DNA of 64,000 nucleotides from Rhizobium sp. L43. Its GTDB lineage: Bacteria > Pseudomonadota > Alphaproteobacteria > Rhizobiales > Rhizobiaceae. Numbering within the stretch: position 1 is the stretch's first letter; the number at the start of each line of letters is the position of its first letter. The translations under genes were made by a program, and so were the position numbers. Location: NCBI RefSeq assembly GCF_002531725.1, contig NZ_NWSQ01000001.1:434001-498000 (forward strand), read 5' to 3'. Shown here piece after piece: positions 35,479 through 44,640 of this stretch. A model generated the notes under the pieces. That model searched no databases. It was not told where the DNA came from and saw only the letters and a program-made list of their open reading frames with translations.

Positions 35479-35960
35479 GCTCCACCTCGCCCAAACAGGA
35501 TAATGAGTGCACCCCCGGTGACAACCAGGCCGAGGGCGGCGATGTCTTGCATATCCGGGCGCCGCTTCTGCAGACCGAACAATCCCCAGCTGTCGGCGGC
35601 GAGGCTGAAGGCGACCTGGCCTGCCAAACCCAAAGCCAGGGTGCCGGAGAGACCGAGCGGCGAGTTGACCGCGGTCGAGGTCAGAATGACCGTTGCCGCA
35701 CCCGATACCCCACCGAAATAAGCCCACCAAGGCGCGCTTGGCGCCTTTTCCGCCGTCGCAGCGCGTCGGCGGCGGAGCACCAGGAGAAGAATGACGGCGG
35801 CGATGATGCCGGTGCCGTGCGCGGTCCAGGATGAGAACAGGGGATTGCCGTAACGGGCCAACTCCCCGTTGAGGTGCACCATGAACGTCAGGAGCCCGCC
35901 TGTCGCAAAAGCGCCGATGAAGTAGATGGGATGCGAATTACGTGCCGCTTCGATGGTCAT
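35475..35960 (-). CDS. DMT-superfamily YdcZ/DUF606 membrane protein, partner (161 aa)
   Basis: Similar to the downstream gene: YFIGAFATGGLLTFMVHLNGELARYGNPLFSSWTAHGTGIIAA, then WWAYFGGVSGAATVILTSTAVNSPLG and a charged loop (LRRRRAATAEKAPS). Five or so hydrophobic segments. ATG 35960 reads leftward. The two half-transporters are likely antiparallel partners, as known for small DMT pairs. Confidence 0.8.
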   Translation of the reverse strand: MTIEAARNSHPIYFIGAFATGGLLTFMVHLNGELARYGNPLFSSWTAHGTGIIAAVILLLVLRRRRAATAEKAPSAPWWAYFGGVSGAATVILTSTAVNSPLGLSGTLALGLAGQVAFSLAADSWGLFGLQKRRPDMQDIAALGLVVTGGALIILFGRGGA

Positions 35961-36116
35961 TGCAGATCCCGTCAGAGAATCGATTTAAGGAATTATGAAG
36001 TAGGGCCATTCATCGGCAGGTTCAGCAACCATTTTTGGCGTGTGTTGCACCAGGCTGGAGCTTTCAGCTTCGATATCGGAGTGCTAAACGGCGGCGTTGC
36101 ATTTGAAGGAAATATT

Positions 36117-36356
36117 ATGAAAAAACTGGTTCGCCTGCTGCTGCTCATCGCTCTGGCTGTCGTCGTTTTTACCGGTTTCCGCTGGTATCGCTATGTCACC
36201 AACACCGACAGCCCCTATGATGAAATCGGCATCACGCTCAACGATGCCATGCCCGGCCCGATCAACAGCTGGGGCTGCGCCAAGCTCAAAAGCACCTTTG
36301 CCGGTTCCCTGCCACCTTACGGCTGCGCCGCCGCCGACGGGACGCAGTGGAAGTAA
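36117..36356 (+). CDS. Small single-span or secreted hypothetical protein (79 aa)
   Basis: MKKLVRLLLLIALAVVVFTGF is a signal anchor or signal peptide; the rest (about 58 residues) is periplasmic and has two cysteines (WGCAKLKS, PYGCAAADG) that could form a disulfide. GAAGGA precedes ATG 36117. A strong hairpin follows 6 bp after the stop. No family recognised; the short lipid-free exported protein resembles many uncharacterised rhizobial envelope proteins. Confidence 0.7.
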   Translation: MKKLVRLLLLIALAVVVFTGFRWYRYVTNTDSPYDEIGITLNDAMPGPINSWGCAKLKSTFAGSLPPYGCAAADGTQWK

Positions 36357-36362
36357 CGCCGC

Positions 36363-36387
36363 CAGGCTGCGCCGATGGCGCAGCCTG
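36363..36387 (+). terminator. Strong hairpin after the small exported protein
   Basis: CAGGCTGCGCC pairs perfectly with GGCGCAGCCTG (11 bp, 3-base loop), starting 6 bp after the stop codon. Only a weak ATT follows, so termination is inferred from position and stem strength. Confidence 0.7.
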
Positions 36388-36453
36388 ATTCAGCAGGGAT
36401 GCCCGAATTTAGGATCGGCTGGGTGCATCAAAGCTGGTCCGCCACTTCTCCCA

Positions 36454-36699
36454 TCAGCCCATTCCCGGCGTCGCGAACCGCTTCCGGTAATTTGACGGAC
36501 TGACGCCATAGGTTTGAACGAACTGCAATCGGAGATTCTCGGACCTGCCCAGGCCCGTCGCAGCAGCGATCTCATCAAGCGATACGCGGCTGGTTTCGAG
36601 CAGCACCCGTATCTGTGTCTTGTGAAAGACAAGGACGGCTGGCGGATCGTTGCCAAGTTGGCATCTCGAAAGAAGACCGGCATAAGTCAGATTGGCCAA
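36454..36699 (-). pseudogene. Remnant of an AraC-family regulator (C-terminal helix-turn-helix only)
   Basis: The product contains KTQIRVLLETSRVSLDEI followed by AAATGLG, LRLQFVQTYGVSPSNYRKRF, the second helix-turn-helix and end of an AraC/GlxA-type regulator. No first HTH or sensor domain exists upstream; instead the frame runs into the 3' end of the SLC13 permease gene. Only about 55 residues from 36618 down to 36454 are homologous, so this is a truncated, probably inactive relic and marks an old rearrangement breakpoint. Confidence 0.7.
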
Positions 36700-38453
36700 A
36701 CAGCCAGCAGGACAGGCACACTGACAAGCACGACGATGAGCGAAAGCGGCAGGCCCAATCGCGCATAGTCACCAAATCGATAGCCGCCCGGCCCCATAAC
36801 CAGCGTGTTGCACTGGTGTCCGATGGGCGTCAGGAAATCACAGCCGGCGCCGATCGCCACCGCCATCAGAAAAGCATCGGGCCGAAAGCCCAGCTTGGCG
36901 GCAAAGGTCGCGGCGATCGGCGCCATGACCAGAACGGTCGCCGCATTGTTCAAAAACGGCGTCACGGCCATGGCCGCAACCAGGATCAATGCCAGAGCGC
37001 CGAATGGCGGGAGCATTTCGGCGGTTCGCGAGAGGAGGTCCGCTATAATGTCGGTGGTGCCTGTGGTTCTCAGCGAGTCACTGATCGGAATGAGAGCGGC
37101 CAGCATGATCAGAATGGGCGCATCAAGATGATGATAGACTTCGCGCAACGGTACAGATCCGGTGACCACCATCAGAAAGGCGGCGGCAAAAAATGCCGTC
37201 GCGACAGGAATGCCACCGAAGGCTGTCGCCGCCATCGTGGCCATCAGGATCATGACGGGGATCATGCCGTTGCGGGCGTTGCCGAGCTTCATATCGCGTA
37301 CGACCAGCGGCAGACATCCCCATTCGCGTAGGAGATCCGGTAGTTTCTGCAAGTCGCCCTGCAAGACCACGACATCGCCGTTGCGGATCTTGATCTCGCC
37401 CAGACGCTCGGTGAAGCGCCTGTCCCGGCGGCTGACGGCAAGAAGGTTGAGGCCGGTATTGTGGAAGAGGGAAACGTCTTTTGCGCTGACGCCGATCAAT
37501 CGGGAATGTTCGCCGACGATGGCTTCGACCGAACTGATGTCCTGGCGTATCTCGGGCTCGTGTTTGCGATCGGACAACTGAAGCCTGGCTTCGCTGACGA
37601 TCTTGTCGAGGGCGCTTTGCTCTCCCTCGATGATCAGAAGGTCGCCATCCTTCAGCACGGTATCGGGAAGGGGCGTTCGTCTCTGGCCGCTGCCGCCGAT
37701 AATGGCGGTCACCATCGCATCGCCGCCAGCCGGTTTCTGCAGCCAGCTGACGGACCGGCCAATCGCCCCCGATGGCGTGGTGACCTTGGCTTCGGTCGTG
37801 TAGTTCTTGATCGCCACCGCTTCATCCATGGACGTTTCCATCCGCGATCTTTCGGGAAGCAGCTTGTAGAACAGCGCCAGAAAGACAACGCCGGTGACGG
37901 CGAGCGCCAGGCCGACGGGCGTATAGTCAAACATTGTGAACGGCTGCCCGGTGACCTCCTCACGCACCCGGGAAACGATGATATTCGGCGATGTGCCGAT
38001 CTGCGTCATCAGCCCTCCAAGCAGAGAGGCGAAAGACATCGGCATCAGGAACATGGACGGCGATACACGTGATTTCCGCGCCATTTGCACGGCAACCGGG
38101 ATCATGATCGCCAGCGCACCGATATTTTTTACGAAGGCGGACAGGGCCGCGACAATGGCAATCAAAATGATCAGCTGCATCCGTGGCCCGCGTCTTTCCG
38201 GAGAAAATCTGCGCAGCGCGACATCCATGATCCCCGACCTGGATATCGCCGCGCTGACAATCAGCGCGCTGCCGACGATGATGACGATGTCATCGGCAAA
38301 ACCGGAAAAGGCAGTTTTGGCCGGGACGATGCCGACGATGATTGCCACGAGAAGGGAACTCACGGCGACGATATCGTATCGATAACGCCCCCATACGAAA
38401 GCGCCCATCATGAACGCGATGACGAGAAGAGAAAGCCATTGATCAACGCGCAT
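36687..38453 (-). CDS. SLC13-type permease with two TrkA-C (RCK_C) domains (588 aa)
   Basis: Divalent-anion:Na+ symporter (CitMHS/ArsB-like) architecture. N-terminal membrane half (ending near FLALFYKLLPERS), then two TrkA-C ligand-binding domains at about 200-360 (AMVTAIIGGSGQRR...LPDTVLKDGDLLIIEG; LIGVSAKDVSLFHNTGLNLLAVSRRDRR...IRNGDVVVLQG), then the C-terminal membrane half with FLNNAATVLVMAPIAA and TPIGHQCNTLVMGPGGY. Related proteins carry sulfate or dicarboxylates. Start at ATG 38453 (MRVDQWLSLL) with GGGATG upstream. Its 3' end abuts the AraC remnant. Confidence 0.85.
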   Translation of the reverse strand: MRVDQWLSLLVIAFMMGAFVWGRYRYDIVAVSSLLVAIIVGIVPAKTAFSGFADDIVIIVGSALIVSAAISRSGIMDVALRRFSPERRGPRMQLIILIAIVAALSAFVKNIGALAIMIPVAVQMARKSRVSPSMFLMPMSFASLLGGLMTQIGTSPNIIVSRVREEVTGQPFTMFDYTPVGLALAVTGVVFLALFYKLLPERSRMETSMDEAVAIKNYTTEAKVTTPSGAIGRSVSWLQKPAGGDAMVTAIIGGSGQRRTPLPDTVLKDGDLLIIEGEQSALDKIVSEARLQLSDRKHEPEIRQDISSVEAIVGEHSRLIGVSAKDVSLFHNTGLNLLAVSRRDRRFTERLGEIKIRNGDVVVLQGDLQKLPDLLREWGCLPLVVRDMKLGNARNGMIPVMILMATMAATAFGGIPVATAFFAAAFLMVVTGSVPLREVYHHLDAPILIMLAALIPISDSLRTTGTTDIIADLLSRTAEMLPPFGALALILVAAMAVTPFLNNAATVLVMAPIAATFAAKLGFRPDAFLMAVAIGAGCDFLTPIGHQCNTLVMGPGGYRFGDYARLGLPLSLIVVLVSVPVLLAVWPI

Positions 38454-38712
38454 GTTTGCATCCCGGTGGTAGCAATTAACGTTTGACGCAAGAGAATGAT
38501 GCGGCGGGCCGGACAATTTTTCATCGCTCCTCGCGGCTTCCTGCGGCCGGCAATCGGATGGGCCTGGAAAGCCGGCCGTTCATCCGTCCCGGGCGGCACG
38601 CGAGGCTCGACATCGACGCAGTTGTTTCCAATATTCAGCTGGAGAAGGCCATCATGGAACTTCCTGCCGCCGGCCGGCATTCCGTGCTTGGATGCTGCTT
38701 GCGGGAACGACA

Positions 38713-41358
38713 ATGGCCAGTGACAACCTCTCGACATATCGATCGAAGCGCGACTTTCAAAAGACGGCGGAGCCGAGCGGCGATAAGCAGATCGCGCGCA
38801 GCAATCGCCGCCGCTTCGTCATCCAGAAACATGATGCCACCCGGCTGCATTACGATCTGCGGCTCGAACTCGACGGCGTCTTCAAATCCTGGGCTGTGAC
38901 CAAAGGCCCATCCCTCGATCCGCACGACAAGCGGCTGGCCGTCGAGGTCGAAGATCACCCGCTTGATTATGGCGACTTCGAAGGCACGATCCCGAAAGGC
39001 CAGTATGGCGGCGGCACGGTGATGTTGTGGGACCGCGGCTATTGGGAGCCCGAGGGAAAGAAAAGTCCGGAGCAGGCGGTTGCCAAGGGTGACTTCAAGT
39101 TCACCCTGGAAGGCGAACGGCTGCACGGCAGCTTCGTGCTGGTGCGCATGCGCAATGATCGCGACGGTGGCAAGCGAACCAACTGGCTGCTGATCAAGCA
39201 CCATGACGCGTTCTCGGTCGACGACAATGGCGAAGCGATCCTGGAAGAGAACGACACCTCCGTCGCCTCCGGCCGAACGATGGACGCGATCGCCGCCGGC
39301 AAAGGCCGCAAGCCGAAGCCGTTCATGATCAAGGGCGGCGATATCAAGGCCGATGCCGTCTGGGACAGCAATCATGGGCTGGCCGCCGAGGAGAGGAACG
39401 AGGACGCCCGGGCCGGGGGACAGCCGAAGAAGGTTGCGACCGTCGATCTCCCGGACTTCATTGCGCCGCAGCTTTGCCAGACACTTGAACGTCCGCCTGG
39501 TGGTTCCGGCTGGATTCACGAGATCAAGTTCGATGGCTACCGTATCCAGATGCGCACGCTCGACGGCGAGGTGACGCTGAAGACGAGGAAAGGCCTCGAC
39601 TGGACCGGCAAATATCCCGAGATCGCCGACGCGGCATCGGCGCTGCCCGACGCCATCATCGACGGCGAGATCTGCGCTCTCGACGACCATGGCGTACCGG
39701 ATTTCGCCGCCCTGCAGGCAGCCATTTCGGAAGGCAAGACCGGCGATCTCGTCTATTTCGCCTTCGATCTTCTTTATGAGGGGGGCGAGGACTTGCGATC
39801 GCTGCCTCTCGTCGACCGCAAGGCGCGGCTGCAAAACTTGCTGTCGGATGCCGGCAACGACCCTCGATTGCGTTTCGTCGAGCATTTCGAGACCGGCGGC
39901 GATGCGGTGCTTCGCTCTGCCTGCAAGCTCTCACTGGAAGGCATCGTCTCCAAACAGGGCGATGCACCCTATCGATCGGGCCGCACCGATAGCTGGGCGA
40001 AGTCGAAATGCCGCGCCGGCCACGAAGTGGTGATCGGCGCCTATGCCAAGACCAACGGCAAATTCCGCTCCCTGCTGGTCGGCGTCTACCGCGGCGACCA
40101 CTTCGTCTATGTCGGCCGCGTCGGCACGGGATATGGCGCAAAGACAGTGGACACGCTGCTGCCGAAGCTGGAAGCGCTCGAGACGGCGAAATCGCCCTTT
40201 ACCGGCATCGACGCGCCGAAGAAGGAGGCCGAGGTCACCTGGCTGAAGCCTCGGCTGGTGGCGGAAATCGAGTTCGCAGGCTGGACCGCCGACGGCATCG
40301 TCCGCCAGGCGGCCTTCAAGGGACTGCGGGAGGACAAACCGGCCAGGGAGGTCAAGGCCGAACGGCCGGCGAAGCCGGCCGAGACCGACGTGCCGGAGCC
40401 GGCGGCGGAGGTGAAGGCCGGGCCGATCCGCCGAAAGGGTGCCAAAGCCGAGGTCATGGGCGTATTGATCTCCAATCCGGACAAGCCGCTGTGGCCTGAT
40501 GCCAATGACCGCAGGCCGGTGACCAAGGAAGAACTGGCACGCTATTATGAAGCCGTCGGCGCCTGGATGATCGCGCACATAGAGGGACGCCCCTGTTCGA
40601 TCATCCGTGCGCCCGATGGGATCGGCGGCGAGCAGTTCTTCCAGCGCCATGCGATGCCCGGCACCTCGAACCTTCTCGAACTGGTCAAGGTCTTCGGCGA
40701 CAAGAAGCCCTATCTGCAGATCGACCGGGTCGAGGGTCTGGCCGCAGTCGCGCAGATCGGCGCGGTCGAGCTGCATCCGTGGAATTGCGAACCGCACAAG
40801 CCGGAGGTGCCGGGCCGGCTCGTGTTCGACCTCGACCCTGGACCTGATGTGCCATTCTCCACAGTCGTTTCCGCGGCCCGCGAAATGCACGATCGTCTCG
40901 ACCAACTGGGTCTGATCAGTTTCTGCAAGACGACCGGCGGCAAGGGCCTGCACGTCGTCACTCCGCTTGCGATCAACAAGCGCAAGCCGCTGTCCTGGGC
41001 GCAGGCGAAGAGCTTTGCGCACGACGTCTGCCAGCAGATGGCGCGCGACAATCCCGACCTCTATCTGATCAAGATGACCAAGAGCCTGAGGAACGGCCGC
41101 ATCTTCCTCGACTATCTCCGCAATGACCGCATGGCGACGGCCGTGGCGCCCTTGTCGCCACGTGCCCGGCCGGGCGCAACCGTCTCGATGCCGCTGACCT
41201 GGACCCAGGTCAAATCAGATCTGGACCCCAAACGCTTCACCATCCGCACCGTGCCGACACTGCTATCGAAATCGCCGGCTTGGGAGGATTATTGCGATGG
41301 CCAGCGCCCGCTGGAGCAAGCGATCAAACGCCTCGGCAGGGCTTCCAAGGCGGCTTGA
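38713..41358 (+). CDS. ligD: ATP-dependent DNA ligase D, PE-ligase-polymerase (881 aa)
   Basis: Multifunctional end-joining enzyme that works with Ku. The N-terminal 3'-phosphoesterase has H40, H46, D48, R50 and H82, equivalent to the catalytic set recalled for Pseudomonas LigD (H42/H48/D50/R52/H84). The central ligase has the nucleotidyl lysine K272 in EIKFDGYR. After a charged linker (about 545-575), the primase/polymerase domain has the metal pair D706/D708 (DLDPGP). Start at ATG 38713 (MASDNLSTY). Full length with all three domains. No ku gene is in this window. Stands alone between divergent SLC13 and a FadR-type regulator. Confidence 0.95.
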   Translation: MASDNLSTYRSKRDFQKTAEPSGDKQIARSNRRRFVIQKHDATRLHYDLRLELDGVFKSWAVTKGPSLDPHDKRLAVEVEDHPLDYGDFEGTIPKGQYGGGTVMLWDRGYWEPEGKKSPEQAVAKGDFKFTLEGERLHGSFVLVRMRNDRDGGKRTNWLLIKHHDAFSVDDNGEAILEENDTSVASGRTMDAIAAGKGRKPKPFMIKGGDIKADAVWDSNHGLAAEERNEDARAGGQPKKVATVDLPDFIAPQLCQTLERPPGGSGWIHEIKFDGYRIQMRTLDGEVTLKTRKGLDWTGKYPEIADAASALPDAIIDGEICALDDHGVPDFAALQAAISEGKTGDLVYFAFDLLYEGGEDLRSLPLVDRKARLQNLLSDAGNDPRLRFVEHFETGGDAVLRSACKLSLEGIVSKQGDAPYRSGRTDSWAKSKCRAGHEVVIGAYAKTNGKFRSLLVGVYRGDHFVYVGRVGTGYGAKTVDTLLPKLEALETAKSPFTGIDAPKKEAEVTWLKPRLVAEIEFAGWTADGIVRQAAFKGLREDKPAREVKAERPAKPAETDVPEPAAEVKAGPIRRKGAKAEVMGVLISNPDKPLWPDANDRRPVTKEELARYYEAVGAWMIAHIEGRPCSIIRAPDGIGGEQFFQRHAMPGTSNLLELVKVFGDKKPYLQIDRVEGLAAVAQIGAVELHPWNCEPHKPEVPGRLVFDLDPGPDVPFSTVVSAAREMHDRLDQLGLISFCKTTGGKGLHVVTPLAINKRKPLSWAQAKSFAHDVCQQMARDNPDLYLIKMTKSLRNGRIFLDYLRNDRMATAVAPLSPRARPGATVSMPLTWTQVKSDLDPKRFTIRTVPTLLSKSPAWEDYCDGQRPLEQAIKRLGRASKAA

Positions 41359-41448
41359 GCATCCGAGTGAATTTCTCTGCGTGCCCGATATTGCACCTTC
41401 ACGAAACTACTCCAAATAACTGTGGAATCGATCGAGGACATCCAGGCG

Positions 41449-41514
41449 TTGACAATCTCTTGCCCCTGAGGTCTACTGGCCCACTTACCGGACCAGTAGA
41501 CCTCAGGGGGAGGG
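41449..41514 (+). promoter_or_regulatory. Promoter with a 17-bp perfect inverted repeat in front of the FadR-type gene
   Basis: TTGACA (41449-41454), 17 bp, then TCTACT (41472-41477) make a plausible sigma70 promoter. Arms CCCCTGAGGTCTACTGG (41463-41479) and its exact complement (41493-41509) surround it; allowing one mismatch the arms extend to 20 bp with a 7-base centre. The left arm covers the -10 box and the right arm runs into the SD (GGGGGAGGG). This fits an autorepressing operator. Confidence 0.65.
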
Positions 41515-41520
41515 ATGGTG

Positions 41521-42249
41521 ATGGATGTTCGGGCGATGCTCGAAGACGACGTTGCGACGCTTGGGGGAGCGCCGAAGAAGTCGATGAAAGACTTCGTCGT
41601 CCAGAAGATTGCGACCTTCATCGCCACCGGCATCCTCAAAGCCGGCGATCCGCTGCCCAGCGAACGGGAGCTGGCTTCCGCACTCTCCGTCAGCCGCGAG
41701 ACGGTCCGCGGCGCGATCCTAATCCTTTCCACGCATGGAATTCTCTCGGTTGCGCAAGGAACGCGAACGGTCGTGGCGTCAGAGGACGTCGGCGAATTGG
41801 CGGTCCAGGCTGCGCGTTATCGCGACATTGCCGCCTACAGTCTCGACCATGTTCACCAGGCGCGGCTGCTGATCGAAGCACAGGTCGTCAGGGCCGCCGC
41901 GCTCAAGATGGAGCCGTCGACGCTCGATTATCTCCGCAAGTCGATTGCAGCACAGGACGCCGCCTGCGACGATCCCGTCCGTTTCTTGATCTGCGACCGG
42001 GAATTTCACACCGTCATCTACCGTTCCAGCGGCAATGCGGTGCTGGCCGACATGGCCGCCGACCTCTATTCCTATCTTCTCAGCCACCGAAGGCGCGTCG
42101 TATCGCAGCCCGGGACGATCGCCACCAGCATCGCCGATCACCGGTTGATCCTCGCCGGCTTGGAGACGCAGGACCCGGATGCCGCGGCGGCGGCCTTCGC
42201 AATCCACGAAACCCGTATTTATACGACGACCAAATTACTCTTCTCGTAG
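41521..42249 (+). CDS. GntR/FadR-family transcriptional regulator (242 aa)
   Basis: Winged helix at about residues 24-80 (PLPSERELASALSVSRETVRGAILIL), then an all-helical FCD effector domain with metal-binding type residues (D and H in DREFHTVIYRSSGN and IADHRLILAGLE). The start is ATG 41521; the nearer ATG 41515 is too close to the SD. It is 21 bp before the D-erythronate-dehydrogenase-like gene in the same direction, so it likely controls that gene and the importer downstream, and itself through the palindrome at 41463-41509. Confidence 0.85.
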   Translation: MDVRAMLEDDVATLGGAPKKSMKDFVVQKIATFIATGILKAGDPLPSERELASALSVSRETVRGAILILSTHGILSVAQGTRTVVASEDVGELAVQAARYRDIAAYSLDHVHQARLLIEAQVVRAAALKMEPSTLDYLRKSIAAQDAACDDPVRFLICDREFHTVIYRSSGNAVLADMAADLYSYLLSHRRRVVSQPGTIATSIADHRLILAGLETQDPDAAAAAFAIHETRIYTTTKLLFS

Positions 42250-42270
42250 TTCGCAGGGAGGCGAAACGCG

Positions 42271-43257
42271 ATGCATATTCTCATTATCGGGGCGGGAGGA
42301 ATGATCGGCCGGAAGCTCGCCGCCACACTGGGGCGCAGCGGTTCCCTCGGCGATCATGCAATCACCCGCATGACGCTCGCGGATGTCGCGGCTCCGCCGG
42401 TGCCCGCCGGCATCTCCGTGCCGGTCGAAGCGCTGGCGGCCGATATTTCCGAAAGCCGTGCGGCGGAAGCCCTGGCGGCTTTCAGGGCCGACGTGATCTT
42501 CCATCTCGCCGCGATCGTTTCCGGCGAAGCCGAGCGCAATTTCGACCTCGGCTATCGGGTCAATCTCGACGGCACGCGAGCCCTGTTGGAAGCGATCCGC
42601 CGGGAAGGATCCCGCCAAGCCTATGCCCCCCGTTTCGTCTTCTCCTCGTCGATTGCGGTCTACGGCGCGCCGTTTCCCGATCCCATTCCCGACGATTACG
42701 TGCTGGCACCGCTCACCAGCTATGGAGTCCAGAAAGCGATGTCGGAGCTTCTGCTTGCCGACTACTCGCGCCGCGGCTTCGTCGACGGCATCGGCATTCG
42801 GTTGCCGACCATCGTGATCCGGCCCGGTGCGCCGAATGCCGCCGCCTCGGGCTTCTTTTCCGGCATCCTGAGGGAACCGCTGGCCGGCCAGCGCGCCGTT
42901 CTTCCGGTCGAGGAAACCGTCAAGCATTGGCTGGCGAGCCCGCGGTCGGCCGTCAGCTTCCTGATCCACGCCGCCACGCTCGACACATCGTCGCTGGGTG
43001 TTCGGCGCACGCTCACCATGCCGGGGCTTGCCGCCACCGTTGCCGACCAGATCGATGCGTTGCGCCGTGTCGCCGGGCCGGAGGCTGCGGAACTGATCGA
43101 CCGTCGCCGCGACGAGGTGATTGAAGGGATCGTCGCCGGATGGCCGAAATCCTTTACGCCGGAACGGGCGACGCAGCTGGGTTTTTCCGCGGAAACCAGC
43201 GTCGACGAGCTGATCGAGGTCTACCTCGCCGAAGACGCTCCGGATGCGTCCCGATGA
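42271..43257 (+). CDS. denD: NAD-dependent epimerase/dehydratase family, D-erythronate-dehydrogenase-like (328 aa)
   Basis: Extended SDR protein: dinucleotide motif GAGGMIG at the N-terminus, catalytic YxxxK in SYGVQKAMSELLLADYSR, serine in FSSSIAVYG. The overall pattern (FDLGYRVNLDGTRALLEA, GIGIRLPTIVIRPGAPNAAASGFFSGILREPLAGQ) resembles DenD, which oxidises D-erythronate to 2-keto-D-erythronate. Other den pathway enzymes are not adjacent, but a regulator precedes it and an ABC importer follows, so it probably handles an imported sugar acid. The exact substrate is moderately certain. Confidence 0.75.
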   Translation: MHILIIGAGGMIGRKLAATLGRSGSLGDHAITRMTLADVAAPPVPAGISVPVEALAADISESRAAEALAAFRADVIFHLAAIVSGEAERNFDLGYRVNLDGTRALLEAIRREGSRQAYAPRFVFSSSIAVYGAPFPDPIPDDYVLAPLTSYGVQKAMSELLLADYSRRGFVDGIGIRLPTIVIRPGAPNAAASGFFSGILREPLAGQRAVLPVEETVKHWLASPRSAVSFLIHAATLDTSSLGVRRTLTMPGLAATVADQIDALRRVAGPEAAELIDRRRDEVIEGIVAGWPKSFTPERATQLGFSAETSVDELIEVYLAEDAPDASR

Positions 43258-43421
43258 GGGGGAAAACCCGATAGGAGAACGTCCCGCCCCGGGCACCCGC
43301 ACAGATGCGGGATTGCGATGGCTGAAGGACCTGAGAGAGAGAGAAGATGACAGCCGCCGGCAAGACATAACGAAAATACCAATACACAGCATGTAGCGCT
43401 CGATTTCTGGGAGGAGTGAGT

Positions 43422-44489
43422 ATGGCAGGCGTTCAATTCGCGGATGTGCGAAAGTCCTTCGGTGTGCATCCTGTTATCAAGGGGGTGGACATCGACATTG
43501 CCGATGGGGAATTCGTCATCCTGGTCGGTCCGTCCGGTTGCGGCAAATCCACCCTGCTGCGGATGCTGGCGGGGCTTGAGAACATTTCCGGCGGCGAGAT
43601 CAAGATCGGCGGGCGCGTGGTCAACACCCTGCCGCCCAAGGATCGCGACATCGCCATGGTGTTCCAGAACTATGCGCTCTATCCGCATATGACGGTGGAG
43701 CAGAACATGGGCTTCTCGCTGATGCTGAACAAGGCGCCGAAGGCGGAAGCCGAGAAGCGGGTGAAATACGCCGCCGGCATCCTCGGTCTCGATAAGCTGC
43801 TCGACCGCTATCCGCGCCAGCTTTCCGGCGGCCAGCGCCAGCGTGTCGCCATGGGCCGCGCCATCGTGCGCGATCCGGAGGTCTTCCTGTTCGACGAACC
43901 GCTCTCCAACCTCGATGCCAAGCTGCGCGTCGCCATGCGCGCCGAGATCAAGGAGTTGCACCAGCGGCTGAAAACGACGACTGTCTACGTCACCCACGAC
44001 CAGATCGAGGCGATGACCATGGCCGACAAGATCGTCGTCATGCATGACGGCGTCGTCGAGCAGATCGGCAGCCCGCTCGAGCTTTACGACAAGCCGGTCA
44101 ATCTTTTCGTCGGCGGCTTCATCGGCTCGCCGGCAATGAACATGATCAAGGGCAGGCTCGATCCGGAAAACCCGGCACGTTTCAACGCACCAGACGGCAC
44201 CGCGCTCCCGGTCGCCAATCCGCCGGCCGACGCCATCGGCCGCGATCTCGTCTACGGGCTTCGTCCGGAATATATCCTGCTCGATGCCAATGGCCTGCCC
44301 GGCGAAATCGTAGTGATCGAGCCGACCGGCTACGAGACGCATCTCATCCTCAAGCTCGGGGGCAGCGACCTCAGCTGCGTCTTCCGCGAACGCGTCAACG
44401 CGCGGCCGGGCGAAACCCTGCGCGTGGCGATCGACGCCGCGCATGTTCATCTCTTCGACGCCGAGAGCGGCCGGAGATTGACCGACTGA
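43422..44489 (+). CDS. Sugar ABC transporter ATP-binding protein, UgpC/MalK type (355 aa)
   Basis: Walker A GPSGCGKS at about residue 35, signature [14 protein letters not shown], Walker [13 protein letters not shown] and switch [13 protein letters not shown]-terminal TOBE/OB regulatory region ([12 protein letters not shown]). ATG 43422 has GGGAGGAG upstream (a GTG at 43416 is less likely). The genomic order ATPase, binding protein, two permeases is typical of rhizobial sugar importers. Confidence 0.9.
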   Translation: MAGVQFADVRKSFGVHPVIKGVDIDIADGEFVILVGPSGCGKSTLLRMLAGLENISGGEIKIGGRVVNTLPPKDRDIAMVFQNYALYPHMTVEQNMGFSLMLNKAPKAEAEKRVKYAAGILGLDKLLDRYPRQLSGGQRQRVAMGRAIVRDPEVFLFDEPLSNLDAKLRVAMRAEIKELHQRLKTTTVYVTHDQIEAMTMADKIVVMHDGVVEQIGSPLELYDKPVNLFVGGFIGSPAMNMIKGRLDPENPARFNAPDGTALPVANPPADAIGRDLVYGLRPEYILLDANGLPGEIVVIEPTGYETHLILKLGGSDLSCVFRERVNARPGETLRVAIDAAHVHLFDAESGRRLTD

Positions 44490-44547
44490 GGCCGGCCGGC
44501 GGCAGCGCGGGGGCGGAGGAGCCTTCTCGTCGCCCGCAGGCAGGCAC

Positions 44548-44567
44548 GCATCCCTTCTCAGGGATGC
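44548..44567 (+). repeat. Intercistronic hairpin upstream of the binding-protein gene
   Basis: GCATCCCT and AGGGATGC form a perfect 8-bp stem with a TCTC loop, 73 bp before the Tat-exported binding protein. No U-tract. It could protect the downstream mRNA or attenuate between ATPase and binding protein genes. Confidence 0.5.
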
Positions 44568-44640
44568 AAGGAGCGGCGTTCACCAAGCGGGAGGTGAGTG
44601 CCGGCAAGTTCGTACCCGCTTTTTGATGAGGAGGAATCTC

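Noticed and set aside
41280..43124. Long open frame of 614 codons on the plus strand
   Set aside because: Arg/Pro/Gly-rich translation typical of an alternative frame of GC-rich genes; it overlaps ligD, the FadR-type gene and denD, which have clear domains.
43296..43311. CCCGCA-CAGA-TGCGGG hairpin between denD and the ATPase gene
   Set aside because: Short stem, no U-tract and no recurrence; not distinctive enough to call a terminator or operator.
43347..43370. Seven-codon open frame (MTAAGKT) with a purine-rich upstream stretch
   Set aside because: Too short to support as a leader peptide; no attenuator hairpins follow.
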